Shown: in pieces, positions 8,203 to 17,441 of the stretch | Numbering within the stretch: the first letter of the stretch is position 1 | Layout: every line of letters starts with the position of its first letter | NCBI GenBank assembly: GCA_004525825.1 | Contig: SPBY01000006.1 | Location: 1 to 18,881, forward strand | DNA: 18,881 nt | From: Bacteroidia bacterium | GTDB lineage: Bacteria; Bacteroidota; Bacteroidia; Bacteroidales; GCA-2748055 | Direction: 5' to 3' | Translations under genes and position numbers: made by a program | Notes under the pieces: model-generated | Seen by the model: the letters and a program-made list of their open reading frames with translations, nothing else | Databases searched by the model: none | Told to the model about the DNA's origin: nothing

Positions 8203-9365
8203 TCAGCTGTGGTGATTCTTACTCTCCTCCAGGTAGGGATGATTTACCGGGTAGAGATTGGCCCGGCTAAGCACCCATCCGGTGACCAGCATGAATAAGC
8301 CGGCAAATCCCACAAAGGTCCCGATCTCCTGGAAACCCAGCACCTGCTCCCCCACTGTTCCGGGAAATATCTGTATGTAGAGATCGATGAACTGTCCCAC
8401 AATCAGGATGGGGATCACCACCTTCAGCACCGTTTTATTCCTGGCGGTAGCCTTGGCATCAGTAGCACAAAGGGCAGAAACCAGTTGATAGCGATGTTGG
8501 CAAAGAAGTAGAACCTCCACCCTTCTCCCCTGATACGCGGGAGAAAATATGCGGTTTCTTCGGGAATGTTGGCATACCAGATCAGCATGAACTCGGCAAA
8601 CCAGAAGTAACCCCAGATGATGCAGAGCATGAAGATGTAACGCGAGAAATCGCCCAGGTGACTCTTGTTCAGGAATGGGAAATATCCTTTTTGGTTCATC
8701 AGCAACACGATAAATGTGATCACAATGGCAGAATGGTGAAAGGCGGCCACAAAATTCCGGATGGCAAAAATGGTGCTGTACCAGTGAGCATCGATGGACA
8801 TGACCCAGTCGATCATGGCAAAAGAGAAAGTGATGATCACAATAAAGATAAACACCTTGGCCCGGTGCTCCAGTTTCTTAAAGATATCCAGGCCACCGGT
8901 GGCATCTTCCCTGACTGACAGCCTGCGGATGATCACAAACATCAGAATCCACAGGGCAAAATAGATCCCCATGCGGATACTCCAGAACGGCAGATTGAGG
9001 TAGGGAGCCTTATGAGCCAGTAAAGGATCATGAGCTACTGCATCTGCATGGGACCAGTGGTACAAGGATTGAGCACCAAAAATCATCACCAGGAAGAGAA
9101 TGGCCGCCACAGGAAGGAAACCGGCCATGGCCTCGGGAACCCTGATAAATCCAGCCGACCAGCCGGAATGCGTAACCCGCTGGATGGAGGCAAACAAAAG
9201 GGCCCCGGCAGCCAGGGAGACGAAGTAGACATTATTCAGCAGCACATTGGCCCAGCCCCTCTGAGGATCTCCCATAAACGCGGCTATCAGGGCAGCAATG
9301 CCCACGGCCATCATAAGTAAGGTGGCGATGATATAGATGCGGGATAGTTTAATTTTCTCTTCCAT
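8203..9365 (-). CDS. actF: alternative complex III quinol-oxidoreductase membrane subunit ActF, with an internal frameshift
   Basis: ActF is one of two NrfD-like integral membrane subunits of alternative complex III. The start at ATG 9365 (MEEKIKLSRIYI) lies 19 bases after actE; an upstream ATG at 9404 would overlap actE. Frame one runs about 300 residues, through multiple membrane helices and signature stretches such as MSIDAHWYSTIFAIRNF and YFWFAEFMLIWYANIPEE, up to INWFLPFVLLMPR. It then goes out of frame and stops at 8424. The expected C-terminus (DAKATARNKTVLKVVIPIL to NLYPVNHPYLEES) continues in the -1 frame to 8203. The shift therefore lies near 8450-8465 and fits a loss of 1, 4, 7 or 10 bases. 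Rejoined, the protein is near 388 residues, close to the family norm. Whether this is a real mutation or a base-calling error cannot be decided here. Confidence 0.87.
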
Positions 9366-9384
9366 TATAATTGTTTTAGGCCAA

Positions 9385-9936
9385 CTACTTTTGAAGGTTC
9401 TCACGAATATAAAGAATGATTTTCCACCGGTCCTCGGGCCTGATCATGGCTCCATGGGCACCCATGATCCCGTAACCCACGGTGATGGAATGATAGATCT
9501 CACCATCCTTCAGTGCCTTTACATTGTCGCTTGTCAGGTTTGCCGGGGGATAAGGATATCGCTGGCTGGTAAAGAGATGGCCCTGACCATCGCCCTTAGG
9601 TCCATGACAGGAGATGCAGAAGATCTCATAGGCTTCCCTGCCACCGGCCAGGTTCTCGTCATTGCCCTCCAACGGATTTACCAGTGCTTCTCCCGCTGCC
9701 AGCCGATCCTTATCCGTCTTTTCCCAGGCAAAGGGAAGCATCTCCCTGGGAACGGTTCCCTCTACGGGCGTTCTCATGGTCTGATTGTCCTCGAAGTTGG
9801 GATTGGCTGTATAGGACTCGTAGGCATTGGAATAGTACATGTCGGGCATATAGTCCCAGCCGGTGCTGGACCGGGTCCTGTCGCATGAGATCACCGCCAG
9901 TAAGGCGATGGATATTAATAGGATTGATCTGTTCAT
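9385..9936 (-). CDS. actE: alternative complex III monoheme cytochrome c lipoprotein subunit ActE
   Basis: The 183-residue product has a lipoprotein-type signal (LLAVISC, with Cys18 as likely lipid anchor) and one c-type heme site, CISCH at residues 107-111. A GIMGAHG segment supplies a probable axial Met158. The block PFAWEKTDKDRLAAGEAL followed by NP, then GREAYEIFCISCHGPKGDG, is characteristic of ActE. In the complex it sits on the periplasmic face and passes electrons out towards an oxidase or a soluble cytochrome. It lies 10 bases downstream of actD and 19 upstream of actF, in the middle of the operon. The sequence is intact. Confidence 0.95.
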   Translation of the reverse strand: MNRSILLISIALLAVISCDRTRSSTGWDYMPDMYYSNAYESYTANPNFEDNQTMRTPVEGTVPREMLPFAWEKTDKDRLAAGEALVNPLEGNDENLAGGREAYEIFCISCHGPKGDGQGHLFTSQRYPYPPANLTSDNVKALKDGEIYHSITVGYGIMGAHGAMIRPEDRWKIILYIRENLQK

Positions 9937-9946
9937 TATCTATTAT

Positions 9947-10450
9947 TTACTTTTCTATTACTTCAATGGCCCCGCATTCTTTCATAAGCGATTCTGCCTT
10001 CCCTGTGTCGACCTTCTCCTTTTTGACCAGGATCACAAACTTGTCGTCCGTGGCCTCTGGGTGGTAAATAGGTTTCTCATTGGAAGGCCAGAGATTGGCC
10101 CGCCATGAAAAGGTAAAAAGACTCAGAATGGTGATGCTGAAGATGGTCAGGACGATGGTGATCACCAGGAAAGATGGAAAGGCATTGCTGGGCTTTCCCC
10201 CGTAATTCAGCGGCCAGTCAATTACCGCCGTATAGATCAGGAAGGCCAGAACCCCCAATGTAGCGAATAAGCCATAGAACCACCCCACCACGGTTATTTT
10301 CGATTTCCTCCCATGATTCTCCAGAATTTCGTGGATCGGATAGGGAGTGAATACATCCTCTATCTCGATCTCCTGTTCCTTCAATTTCCTGAAAGCAGCA
10401 AGCAGAGTTTCCTCCTCCTTATATACCCCTAATAGATATTGTGTGTCCAT
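9947..10450 (-). CDS. actD: alternative complex III subunit ActD (DUF3341)
   Basis: The 167-residue protein matches DUF3341/ActD. A short N-terminal soluble domain contains LLGVYKEEETLLAAFRKL and VFTPYPIHEI. Two transmembrane helices follow at about residues 52-76 and 92-114, then a C-terminal tail ending CGAIEVIEK. ActD has no cofactor and stabilises the membrane part of complex III. Membrane hairpin and tail are of normal size. The gene begins 44 bases after actC, the largest gap within act, and that gap holds a heptamer tandem repeat. It lies 10 bases before actE. Confidence 0.94.
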   Translation of the reverse strand: MDTQYLLGVYKEEETLLAAFRKLKEQEIEIEDVFTPYPIHEILENHGRKSKITVVGWFYGLFATLGVLAFLIYTAVIDWPLNYGGKPSNAFPSFLVITIVLTIFSITILSLFTFSWRANLWPSNEKPIYHPEATDDKFVILVKKEKVDTGKAESLMKECGAIEVIEK

Positions 10451-10472
10451 TGTTTTAGTCTCTTTATGACTT

Positions 10473-11850
<1,378 letters not shown>

Positions 11851-11867
11851 ATATCCTGTTTAGTATG

Positions 11868-14840
11868 TTATCCATGTTGTTCCTCTCCTGCAGGTTCAGC
11901 TGTGCGCGAATCAGGGCTTTTGCCGGGCTCCGCTTCGGTGTTTCTTACTTTGGTGAGGTAGCCCACCGATGGCAGGGTATGAAGCTGCTCCAGCAGGTAG
12001 TAGTTGCGCTCCTGCATCTTCAGCTTACTCACCTTTGATTCGGGATCGTTCATGTTTCCGAACACCAGGGCTCCGGAAGGACAGGACTGCACACAGGCCG
12101 GCTGTATCTCTCCGTCTTTCAGGACTCTTCCCTCCAGTTTGGCTTCCAGCTTCTTCTCCTGGATGCGTTGCACGCAGAGGGTGCATTTCTCCACCACACC
12201 CCTTTCTCGAACGGTCACATCCGGATTCAGCACCAGGCGGCTGAGGTCGCTGTTCTGGTTGAAATCGAATTTATCGTTTTTGATGTACTTGTACCAGTTA
12301 AATCTCCTCACCCGGTAGGGACAGTTGTTGATGCAATATTTGGTCCCGATGCACCTCACATAGGCCACCTGGTTCAATCCTTCGTTGCTGTGCATGGTGG
12401 CCGAAACGGGACACACATTTTCACAGGGGGCATTGTCGCAATGCTGACACATCAGAGGCTGGTGGAACACCTTTGGATTGTCGGGGTGATCGCTGAAATA
12501 GCGGTCGATACGCATCCAGTGCATGATCCGCCGTTTCTTCACCTCCTCTTTGCCTACCACGGCTATATTGTTTTCAGCGATGCAAGAAACCACGCAGTTG
12601 TTACAACCGGTACATTTGTTCTGATCCACCACCATTCCCCAGTGGTAACCATCAAACTTCGCTTCCGGGTAGAGGGTCTGGTGATGCGCCTCGGTCTCCA
12701 GGTGAAATTCGTTCCCGGCCGAAGGATCCTCCCGGAACTCCTCCAGGGTGGTCTCACGCACAATGGGTCTGCCCTCCATAGTATGATGGGTCTGGGTACG
12801 GGCCAGGGGGTAAGTCTTCCCTGTGACCTCCATTTTTATCCTGTCATTTGTATAGGCCCGGTAGCCATCCATGCCAATCACCCATCTGAAGGCATTGACT
12901 CCAAGCTTATCCCCCACCTTGCCGGCCTTGGTCCGGCCATAGCCCAGGGCCAGGGATACAGTTCCTTTGGCTTGTCCGGGCTGGATGAGTACCGGTACTT
13001 CAATCCCGTCCATGCTCACCACTCCCTCATCTTCCAGTCCAAGTTTATCGGCATCGGCAAGAGACACAGAGAGGTAGTTGTCCCAGCAGACTTTGGATAC
13101 AGGGTCGGGCAACTCCTGCAACCAGGGATTGTTGGCATAGCGTCCATCGTTGAGCCCAACGGAAGTATACAGGGTCAGGACCAAGTCCGATTCGACCGGA
13201 TTCAACACTACTTCCGGGGCTGAATAACTTTCAGAGGCTGCCATAGGTTCCTGTCCGGAATTAAAAAAACCGGCTTGAAGGGTACGCTCCCACCAATTCT
13301 CATTGCTCTCAGCTTCCCGGGGTGCAATAACATTTTCCCACCAGAACCGGATCAACTCGTCATAGGTCCTTTCCTTTTTAGCCCCCTTTAAAAGGGAATC
13401 CTGGAAAGCTCTGCTGTTGAATAGCGGATGGATACATGGCTGTTGCAGGCTGTAAGAACCACGGACCGGTTCGGCATCACCCCAAGCCTCCAGAAAATGG
13501 TGATCGGGACAGATCAATTGGCATGCCTGGGAAGTTTCATTTTGGGCAGATCCGATATACGCCGTAAATCCTGCCTTCTTCATAGCTTCAAATCCTCCCA
13601 GACTATATACGGGGTTCACATTCGCCAGGATCAGATTGTCCACCTCTCCCTGCTCCAGGGAAACTATGAATTCCTGAAACTCCTGGTCACTCCCTCTCTT
13701 TAGCTGAATGGTTTTTTTCAGGTCGAGAGTGGTATTATAATTCCCCAGCATGTAATTGATCCCAGCCACCAATTTTTGAATTTCCGGGTCATTGGATCCG
13801 CTAACAACCAGGGACTTCTCCCGATTCTCCAAAAGGTCGGTCACAAAGCGATCCGCCGAAATCACAGAAGGAGGAACAGAGATGAAAGGAAAACCGCTGG
13901 CTGCCGCCACCGCATTATAAATGTATCCAAGGATTAATGCAGATTCCTGGGGGGTGACCGGAATGCGTTCGTCGGCATTGGATCCGGTCATGGATAGGGC
14001 AGATTCCACCTGGATATGCTTAGACATATGTGGATGGGCTGTGGTCACTTCCCGTGTGGAAGCATAATCCCTGGCAAATTCAACAGGAGCGATCCATGTT
14101 CCCAGGAAATCAGCATCAAAGGAGAGAATATATTCTGCTCTGTCAAAATGGAATCCGGGAATCACCCCGGCCCCAAACAAATCAAAGTGTGCGTCCCGAA
14201 TCCCCGAAGCTGAAACCTCATCATACTGGATCCACTGTGTATTGGGATAAACCTGGATAAAATTCCGAAGCACTTCGCTGGTGGAGGGACTTATGTTGGT
14301 GGGTGTGACAAGAACGGTATGGCCCCCCTCACCCAGTTTATTAATTACCCAACGATCCACATCCTCCCAGCTTATTACATTCCCACTTAACACAGGCTCT
14401 TTTAACCGGGCATCGTCATAGAGATTCAGCACTGAGGCCTGGACGCGGGCACTGGTTCCACCACGTGATACAGGAGACTGGTGGTTTCCTTCAATCTTGA
14501 TGGGCCGTCCGTCACGAACCTTTACCAAAACACTGCAGTATTCGGTGCCGTCAAAAAAGGTGGAAGCATAATAGTTGGCCTTCCCCGGGATGATCTCTTC
14601 GGGCTTGATCAGGTAAGGAATGGCTTTCTGAACCGGCTTTTCGCAAGAGCTGACCACCGCAGCAGAAGCCACACTGAAACCAAACAGTTTCAGAAAGTCG
14701 CGACGTGAGCCACTGGCATCCACCACCTTGCTGTCAAGCACATCGAGCAGGGCATTTTTGTGTAAAGCTTCCGTGCCACGTTCTTCTTCCCGGTTTCTTC
14801 CGTACTTATACTCTTCAATACTTCTCCACTGTTTTTCCAT
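11868..14840 (-). CDS. actB: alternative complex III iron-sulfur subunit ActB (molybdopterin-oxidoreductase-like plus ferredoxin-like domain)
   Basis: The 990-residue protein fuses a molybdopterin-oxidoreductase-like domain (about 20-720) to a ferredoxin-like domain. A Tat-type segment SRRDFLKLFGFSV (Arg46-Arg47) is followed by a Cys, so the protein is exported folded. Cluster ligands are visible at CTGCNNCVVSC (743-753), CQHC with CENVCP (798-811), CIGTKYCINNCP (830-841), CTLC (886-889) and CVQSC (916-920). The second position in CIGTKYC is Thr rather than Cys, consistent with three 4Fe-4S clusters and one 3Fe-4S as described for Rhodothermus marinus ActB. Family knowledge says the large domain holds no molybdenum cofactor. 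ATG 14840 (MEKQWRSIEEYKYG) is the natural start, 13 bases after actA; a longer frame from 14918 would overlap actA. Confidence 0.95.
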   Translation of the reverse strand: MEKQWRSIEEYKYGRNREEERGTEALHKNALLDVLDSKVVDASGSRRDFLKLFGFSVASAAVVSSCEKPVQKAIPYLIKPEEIIPGKANYYASTFFDGTEYCSVLVKVRDGRPIKIEGNHQSPVSRGGTSARVQASVLNLYDDARLKEPVLSGNVISWEDVDRWVINKLGEGGHTVLVTPTNISPSTSEVLRNFIQVYPNTQWIQYDEVSASGIRDAHFDLFGAGVIPGFHFDRAEYILSFDADFLGTWIAPVEFARDYASTREVTTAHPHMSKHIQVESALSMTGSNADERIPVTPQESALILGYIYNAVAAASGFPFISVPPSVISADRFVTDLLENREKSLVVSGSNDPEIQKLVAGINYMLGNYNTTLDLKKTIQLKRGSDQEFQEFIVSLEQGEVDNLILANVNPVYSLGGFEAMKKAGFTAYIGSAQNETSQACQLICPDHHFLEAWGDAEPVRGSYSLQQPCIHPLFNSRAFQDSLLKGAKKERTYDELIRFWWENVIAPREAESNENWWERTLQAGFFNSGQEPMAASESYSAPEVVLNPVESDLVLTLYTSVGLNDGRYANNPWLQELPDPVSKVCWDNYLSVSLADADKLGLEDEGVVSMDGIEVPVLIQPGQAKGTVSLALGYGRTKAGKVGDKLGVNAFRWVIGMDGYRAYTNDRIKMEVTGKTYPLARTQTHHTMEGRPIVRETTLEEFREDPSAGNEFHLETEAHHQTLYPEAKFDGYHWGMVVDQNKCTGCNNCVVSCIAENNIAVVGKEEVKKRRIMHWMRIDRYFSDHPDNPKVFHQPLMCQHCDNAPCENVCPVSATMHSNEGLNQVAYVRCIGTKYCINNCPYRVRRFNWYKYIKNDKFDFNQNSDLSRLVLNPDVTVRERGVVEKCTLCVQRIQEKKLEAKLEGRVLKDGEIQPACVQSCPSGALVFGNMNDPESKVSKLKMQERNYYLLEQLHTLPSVGYLTKVRNTEAEPGKSPDSRTAEPAGEEQHG

Positions 14841-14853
14841 TCTTAGACTGGGT

Positions 14854-15981
14854 TTAATAGTGACACTTGGAGCATTCGGTTCCGCCTGTGAGTTCGGCAG
14901 TAACCCGGTCAATTTCACCTGATTTCATCTTCTTATGTAAGTCCTTGTATTGCTCGTAAAACGGGTTGTCAAAGAACTGAATTTCCGTATCGCGGTGACA
15001 ATTAATGCACCAGCCCATGCTGAGATCTGAAACCTGCTTCACCCTGTGCATTTCTTCAATGGGACCATGACAGGTGGCACACTCAATTTTACCCACTTTC
15101 ACATGCTGTGCATGACTGAAAAAAACATGGTCCTGCAGGTTGTGAACCCTGATCCACTCAATAGGGATTCCCTGCTCATAGGCATCCACCACCTTGCTGA
15201 TCTGGTGCCTTCCGGAGTAAGTTCCATCCCGGACAATAGAGTGGCAGTTCCAGCAGATATTCACATCGGGAATGCCGGCCGATTTGGAGTGTGTGACGGT
15301 GGTATGACAATACTGGCAATCAATCTGGTTATCGGCAGCATGAACCACATGGGAAAACTTCACCGGCTGGTCGGGTTCATAATTCTCCTGCCGTCCCAGC
15401 GAGGTTCCTGCTTCATAGAGCAGTTTTGCCTGCCAGCCCACTGCCACCACAAAAATGATCGCCAGGACTAAGCGTTTTTTCACCTTTTTAAAGAAAAATA
15501 TATCGAGGATGACCCAGGAAAGTACCACTCCCAGAATGAGGAAGAGGAAGATCTTATTGATCACGGGCTTTTGCTTGGTCAGCCCGGTGGATTCAAACTC
15601 GTCCAGAAAAAGTTTGATTAGCTCCACATCGCTTTCATTCAAATGAAAGGTAAGATGCATCACCGACATGGTCTGGCTCGTGGGGTTCAGAACCGCATTC
15701 TGAAACTCCTCCAGGCTCTTCTCTTTGTAAAGGGAGGCTATCTCCCAGGCATTGGGGTTCCAGTTAAAGGTGTCTATTTCCACCGTATTGTGACAATCGG
15801 CACATGCTTTGGTTTCAAATTTCCCTTCTATCAATCCATAAAACAAGCGTTCGCCACGCATCAGTTGCTCTTTGGAATGATCAGTACCATGTTCTGCGTC
15901 CTCTCCCGAAACCGGGGAAGTGATGAAAATAAAAGAAGCCACGAAAATCAGGGAAAATGACAGGCTTGAGAATTTTCTCAT
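14854..15981 (-). CDS. actA: alternative complex III multiheme cytochrome c subunit ActA (six heme motifs)
   Basis: First gene of the act operon. The 375-residue product begins with a signal peptide (MRKFSSLSFSLIFVASFIFI). One CXXCH follows (residues 60-64, CADCH), then two membrane helices at about 142-163 and 170-190, then five more CXXCH sites at 222, 243, 301, 325 and 370. The last lies four residues before the end (CSKCHY). ActA is usually described as pentaheme, so the N-terminal monoheme unit adds a sixth heme. In the complex the hemes carry electrons from ActB's iron-sulfur clusters towards the acceptor. Start ATG 15981 is clear. actB begins 13 bases downstream. The upstream 160 bases are shared with a divergent transporter gene. 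Confidence 0.94.
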   Translation of the reverse strand: MRKFSSLSFSLIFVASFIFITSPVSGEDAEHGTDHSKEQLMRGERLFYGLIEGKFETKACADCHNTVEIDTFNWNPNAWEIASLYKEKSLEEFQNAVLNPTSQTMSVMHLTFHLNESDVELIKLFLDEFESTGLTKQKPVINKIFLFLILGVVLSWVILDIFFFKKVKKRLVLAIIFVVAVGWQAKLLYEAGTSLGRQENYEPDQPVKFSHVVHAADNQIDCQYCHTTVTHSKSAGIPDVNICWNCHSIVRDGTYSGRHQISKVVDAYEQGIPIEWIRVHNLQDHVFFSHAQHVKVGKIECATCHGPIEEMHRVKQVSDLSMGWCINCHRDTEIQFFDNPFYEQYKDLHKKMKSGEIDRVTAELTGGTECSKCHY

Positions 15982-16038
15982 GAATTAGTCAGGGTTAGTT
16001 TTGTACTTAAGCCAAACGGGTAATCATGCAATTTAAAA

Positions 16039-16064
16039 CCTTAGCTGTAAAATAGCAACTAAGG
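16039..16064. promoter_or_regulatory. inverted repeat in the divergent actA / BASS-transporter intergenic region
   Basis: CCTTAG at 16039-16044 and CTAAGG at 16059-16064 form exact 6-base inverted arms around a 14-base core containing GCTGTAAAATAGC, which has its own imperfect symmetry. The site is in the middle of the 160-base divergent gap between actA (start 15981) and the transporter (start 16142), where an operator would be expected. This is a possible regulator site or hairpin, with no known regulator matched. I found no convincing Bacteroidota promoter (TTTG, about 20 bases, TAnnTTTG) for actA here. For the plus-strand transporter only TAATTTTC at 16119-16126 comes near the -7 element. 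Confidence 0.3.
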
Positions 16065-16141
16065 CCTATTCTTCAGAGACTTTTCAGCGAGATTGGCGCT
16101 ATTTTTAAACGGTATAAATAATTTTCCTTTAACTTCAGCCC

Positions 16142-17035
16142 ATGCAAGCCCTCTTTTCAGAATATTTCCTTCCCTTTACACTGGCAATTATTACCCTGGG
16201 CATGGGTCTCTCTCTGACCGATCGTGATTTCAAAAATATATTTGTACAACCAAAAGCTGTCATCATTGGGCTTTGCTGCCAGATGGTTCTTCTCCCGTTG
16301 ATTGCGTGGCTGATTGCCCGCTCCATCGATATAGACCCTCTGTTTAAAGTGGGCCTGATGATCATTGCAGCCTGTCCGGGCGGAGCCACATCTAACCTGG
16401 TCACCTACCTGCTACGTGGAAATGTGGCACTCTCCATTTCGATGACGGCCATCAACAGCCTGATTACCCTGATCACCATACCGCTGGTGGTCACCCTCTC
16501 CCTGAATGCTTTTCTGCATGCGGATGATGCCATTACTATGCCAGTTGGAATGACCATTCTCAGAGTATTCCTGATCACCATACTGCCTGCTTTTGCCGGG
16601 ACCAGGTTGCGAAAACATTTTCCTGAATTCGCTGTGGGATTGGAGAAACCACTGAGGATCATCCTCCCCCTGCTTTTGCTGCTGGTTTATGTGGGTGTTA
16701 TTTTCATCGACCAGGGTACTGAGAAGGCCACACGCACAGATTTTATCCGGATCTTTCCCTATGCTCTCATGCTTAATTTCCTGGCCATGGGATCGGGACT
16801 CTTGATTGCCCGCTTACTGAGGCTGCGGGTAATCAACCAGTTTACAATCTCCATTGAAGTGGGATTACAAAACTCTGCCCTGGCTATTTTTGTAGCGGTC
16901 GCCCTGCTAGAGAGCAACGAGATGGCGCTGGTTCCCGTGGTCTACGGTTCCTTTAGCTTTTTCAGTACGCTTCTTTTTGGCTGGTTTGTTAAAACGGTGA
17001 AATGGACTCCCAGGTTTATCGGTAGAGATACATAA
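16142..17035 (+). CDS. bile acid:sodium symporter (BASS) family transporter
   Basis: The 297-residue protein has about nine to ten membrane helices and is of normal family length. The signatures CPGGATSN (78-85), LRGNVALSIS (91-100) and SIEVGLQNSALAIF (237-250) mark the BASS fold. In that fold a discontinuous helix pair (near GGATSN and EVGLQN) binds sodium and substrate. Members move organic anions such as bile acids, pantoate or 2-keto acids with sodium; the substrate here is unknown. The start at ATG 16142 follows an AT-rich leader and gives MQALFSEYFLPFTLAIITLG. It is divergent from actA. Its last 20 bases overlap the convergent small gene ending at 17016. Confidence 0.93.
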   Translation: MQALFSEYFLPFTLAIITLGMGLSLTDRDFKNIFVQPKAVIIGLCCQMVLLPLIAWLIARSIDIDPLFKVGLMIIAACPGGATSNLVTYLLRGNVALSISMTAINSLITLITIPLVVTLSLNAFLHADDAITMPVGMTILRVFLITILPAFAGTRLRKHFPEFAVGLEKPLRIILPLLLLLVYVGVIFIDQGTEKATRTDFIRIFPYALMLNFLAMGSGLLIARLLRLRVINQFTISIEVGLQNSALAIFVAVALLESNEMALVPVVYGSFSFFSTLLFGWFVKTVKWTPRFIGRDT

Positions 17036-17441
17036 AACCTGCCTTCTCAAATGGATTTGATCCACCGTTCTCTTCAATGACATAGTAGTAGGTACCCTCT
17101 TTCAATTCTTTGCCGTCGATGCTTCTCCCATCCCATAAAATACTGGGTGACAGGGATTGGTAAATGCGCGTTCCCGACCTGGTAAACACCGAGAATTTAT
17201 ACACCGTGGTACCATCAGTAGTCACTACGAAATAGTCATTTAACTGGTCTCCGTTGGGAGAGAAAACGTTTGGAATCTGCAACACGGCACCTGCTGAATC
17301 GGCAGCCATGGTCTCTAGGGCAAGCGGCTGAACTTCAGAAATAGGTAAACCAGGCGTCGCAGCTTTTTCCTGCTGTCCCGCAAGATGTGGAATCAGTAGA
17401 ATAGAGAGACAAAAAACAGCAACAATTCTGGCTAAATTCAT
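17016..17441 (-). CDS. small secreted protein consisting mostly of a type IX secretion / gliding-motility C-terminal domain
   Basis: The 141-residue product has a signal peptide (residues 1-22, ending HLAGQ) and about 30 low-complexity residues. The rest is a C-terminal domain of the CHU_C/gliding-motility type, used by type IX secretion for export and surface attachment. Hallmarks are IPNVFSPNGDQLNDYFVV (56-73), SVFTRSGTRIYQS (84-96), LWDGRSIDGKELKEGTYYY (102-120) and the end AGFMYLYR. Such domains normally follow large adhesins or enzymes; here no passenger domain exists. Its start codon overlaps the stop of the AI-2E permease gene (ATGA, 4 bases), suggesting coupled translation. It could be a stand-alone surface or gliding component, or the residue of a longer protein. 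The stop overlaps the BASS gene by 20 bases. Confidence 0.82.
   Translation of the reverse strand: MNLARIVAVFCLSILLIPHLAGQQEKAATPGLPISEVQPLALETMAADSAGAVLQIPNVFSPNGDQLNDYFVVTTDGTTVYKFSVFTRSGTRIYQSLSPSILWDGRSIDGKELKEGTYYYVIEENGGSNPFEKAGFMYLYR

Noticed and set aside
8440..8470. Programmed -1 ribosomal frameshifting in actF
   Set aside because: No X-XXY-YYZ slippery heptamer or following hairpin is visible at the junction; AATAAAAC slightly further on lies after the frame-two residues already match the family, so it is too late to be the site.
8424..9404. Reading actF as ending normally at 8424 with a separate small gene at 8203-8520
   Set aside because: The second frame continues the expected ActF C-terminus (DAKATARN to LYPVNHPYLEE) and has no start site of its own in the right place, so this is one frameshifted gene.
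12168..13223. A 351-residue plus-strand open frame opposite actB
   Set aside because: It lies wholly within actB on the other strand, has no recognisable domains and a composition typical of an antisense shadow (many His and Gly codons); actB is clearly real.
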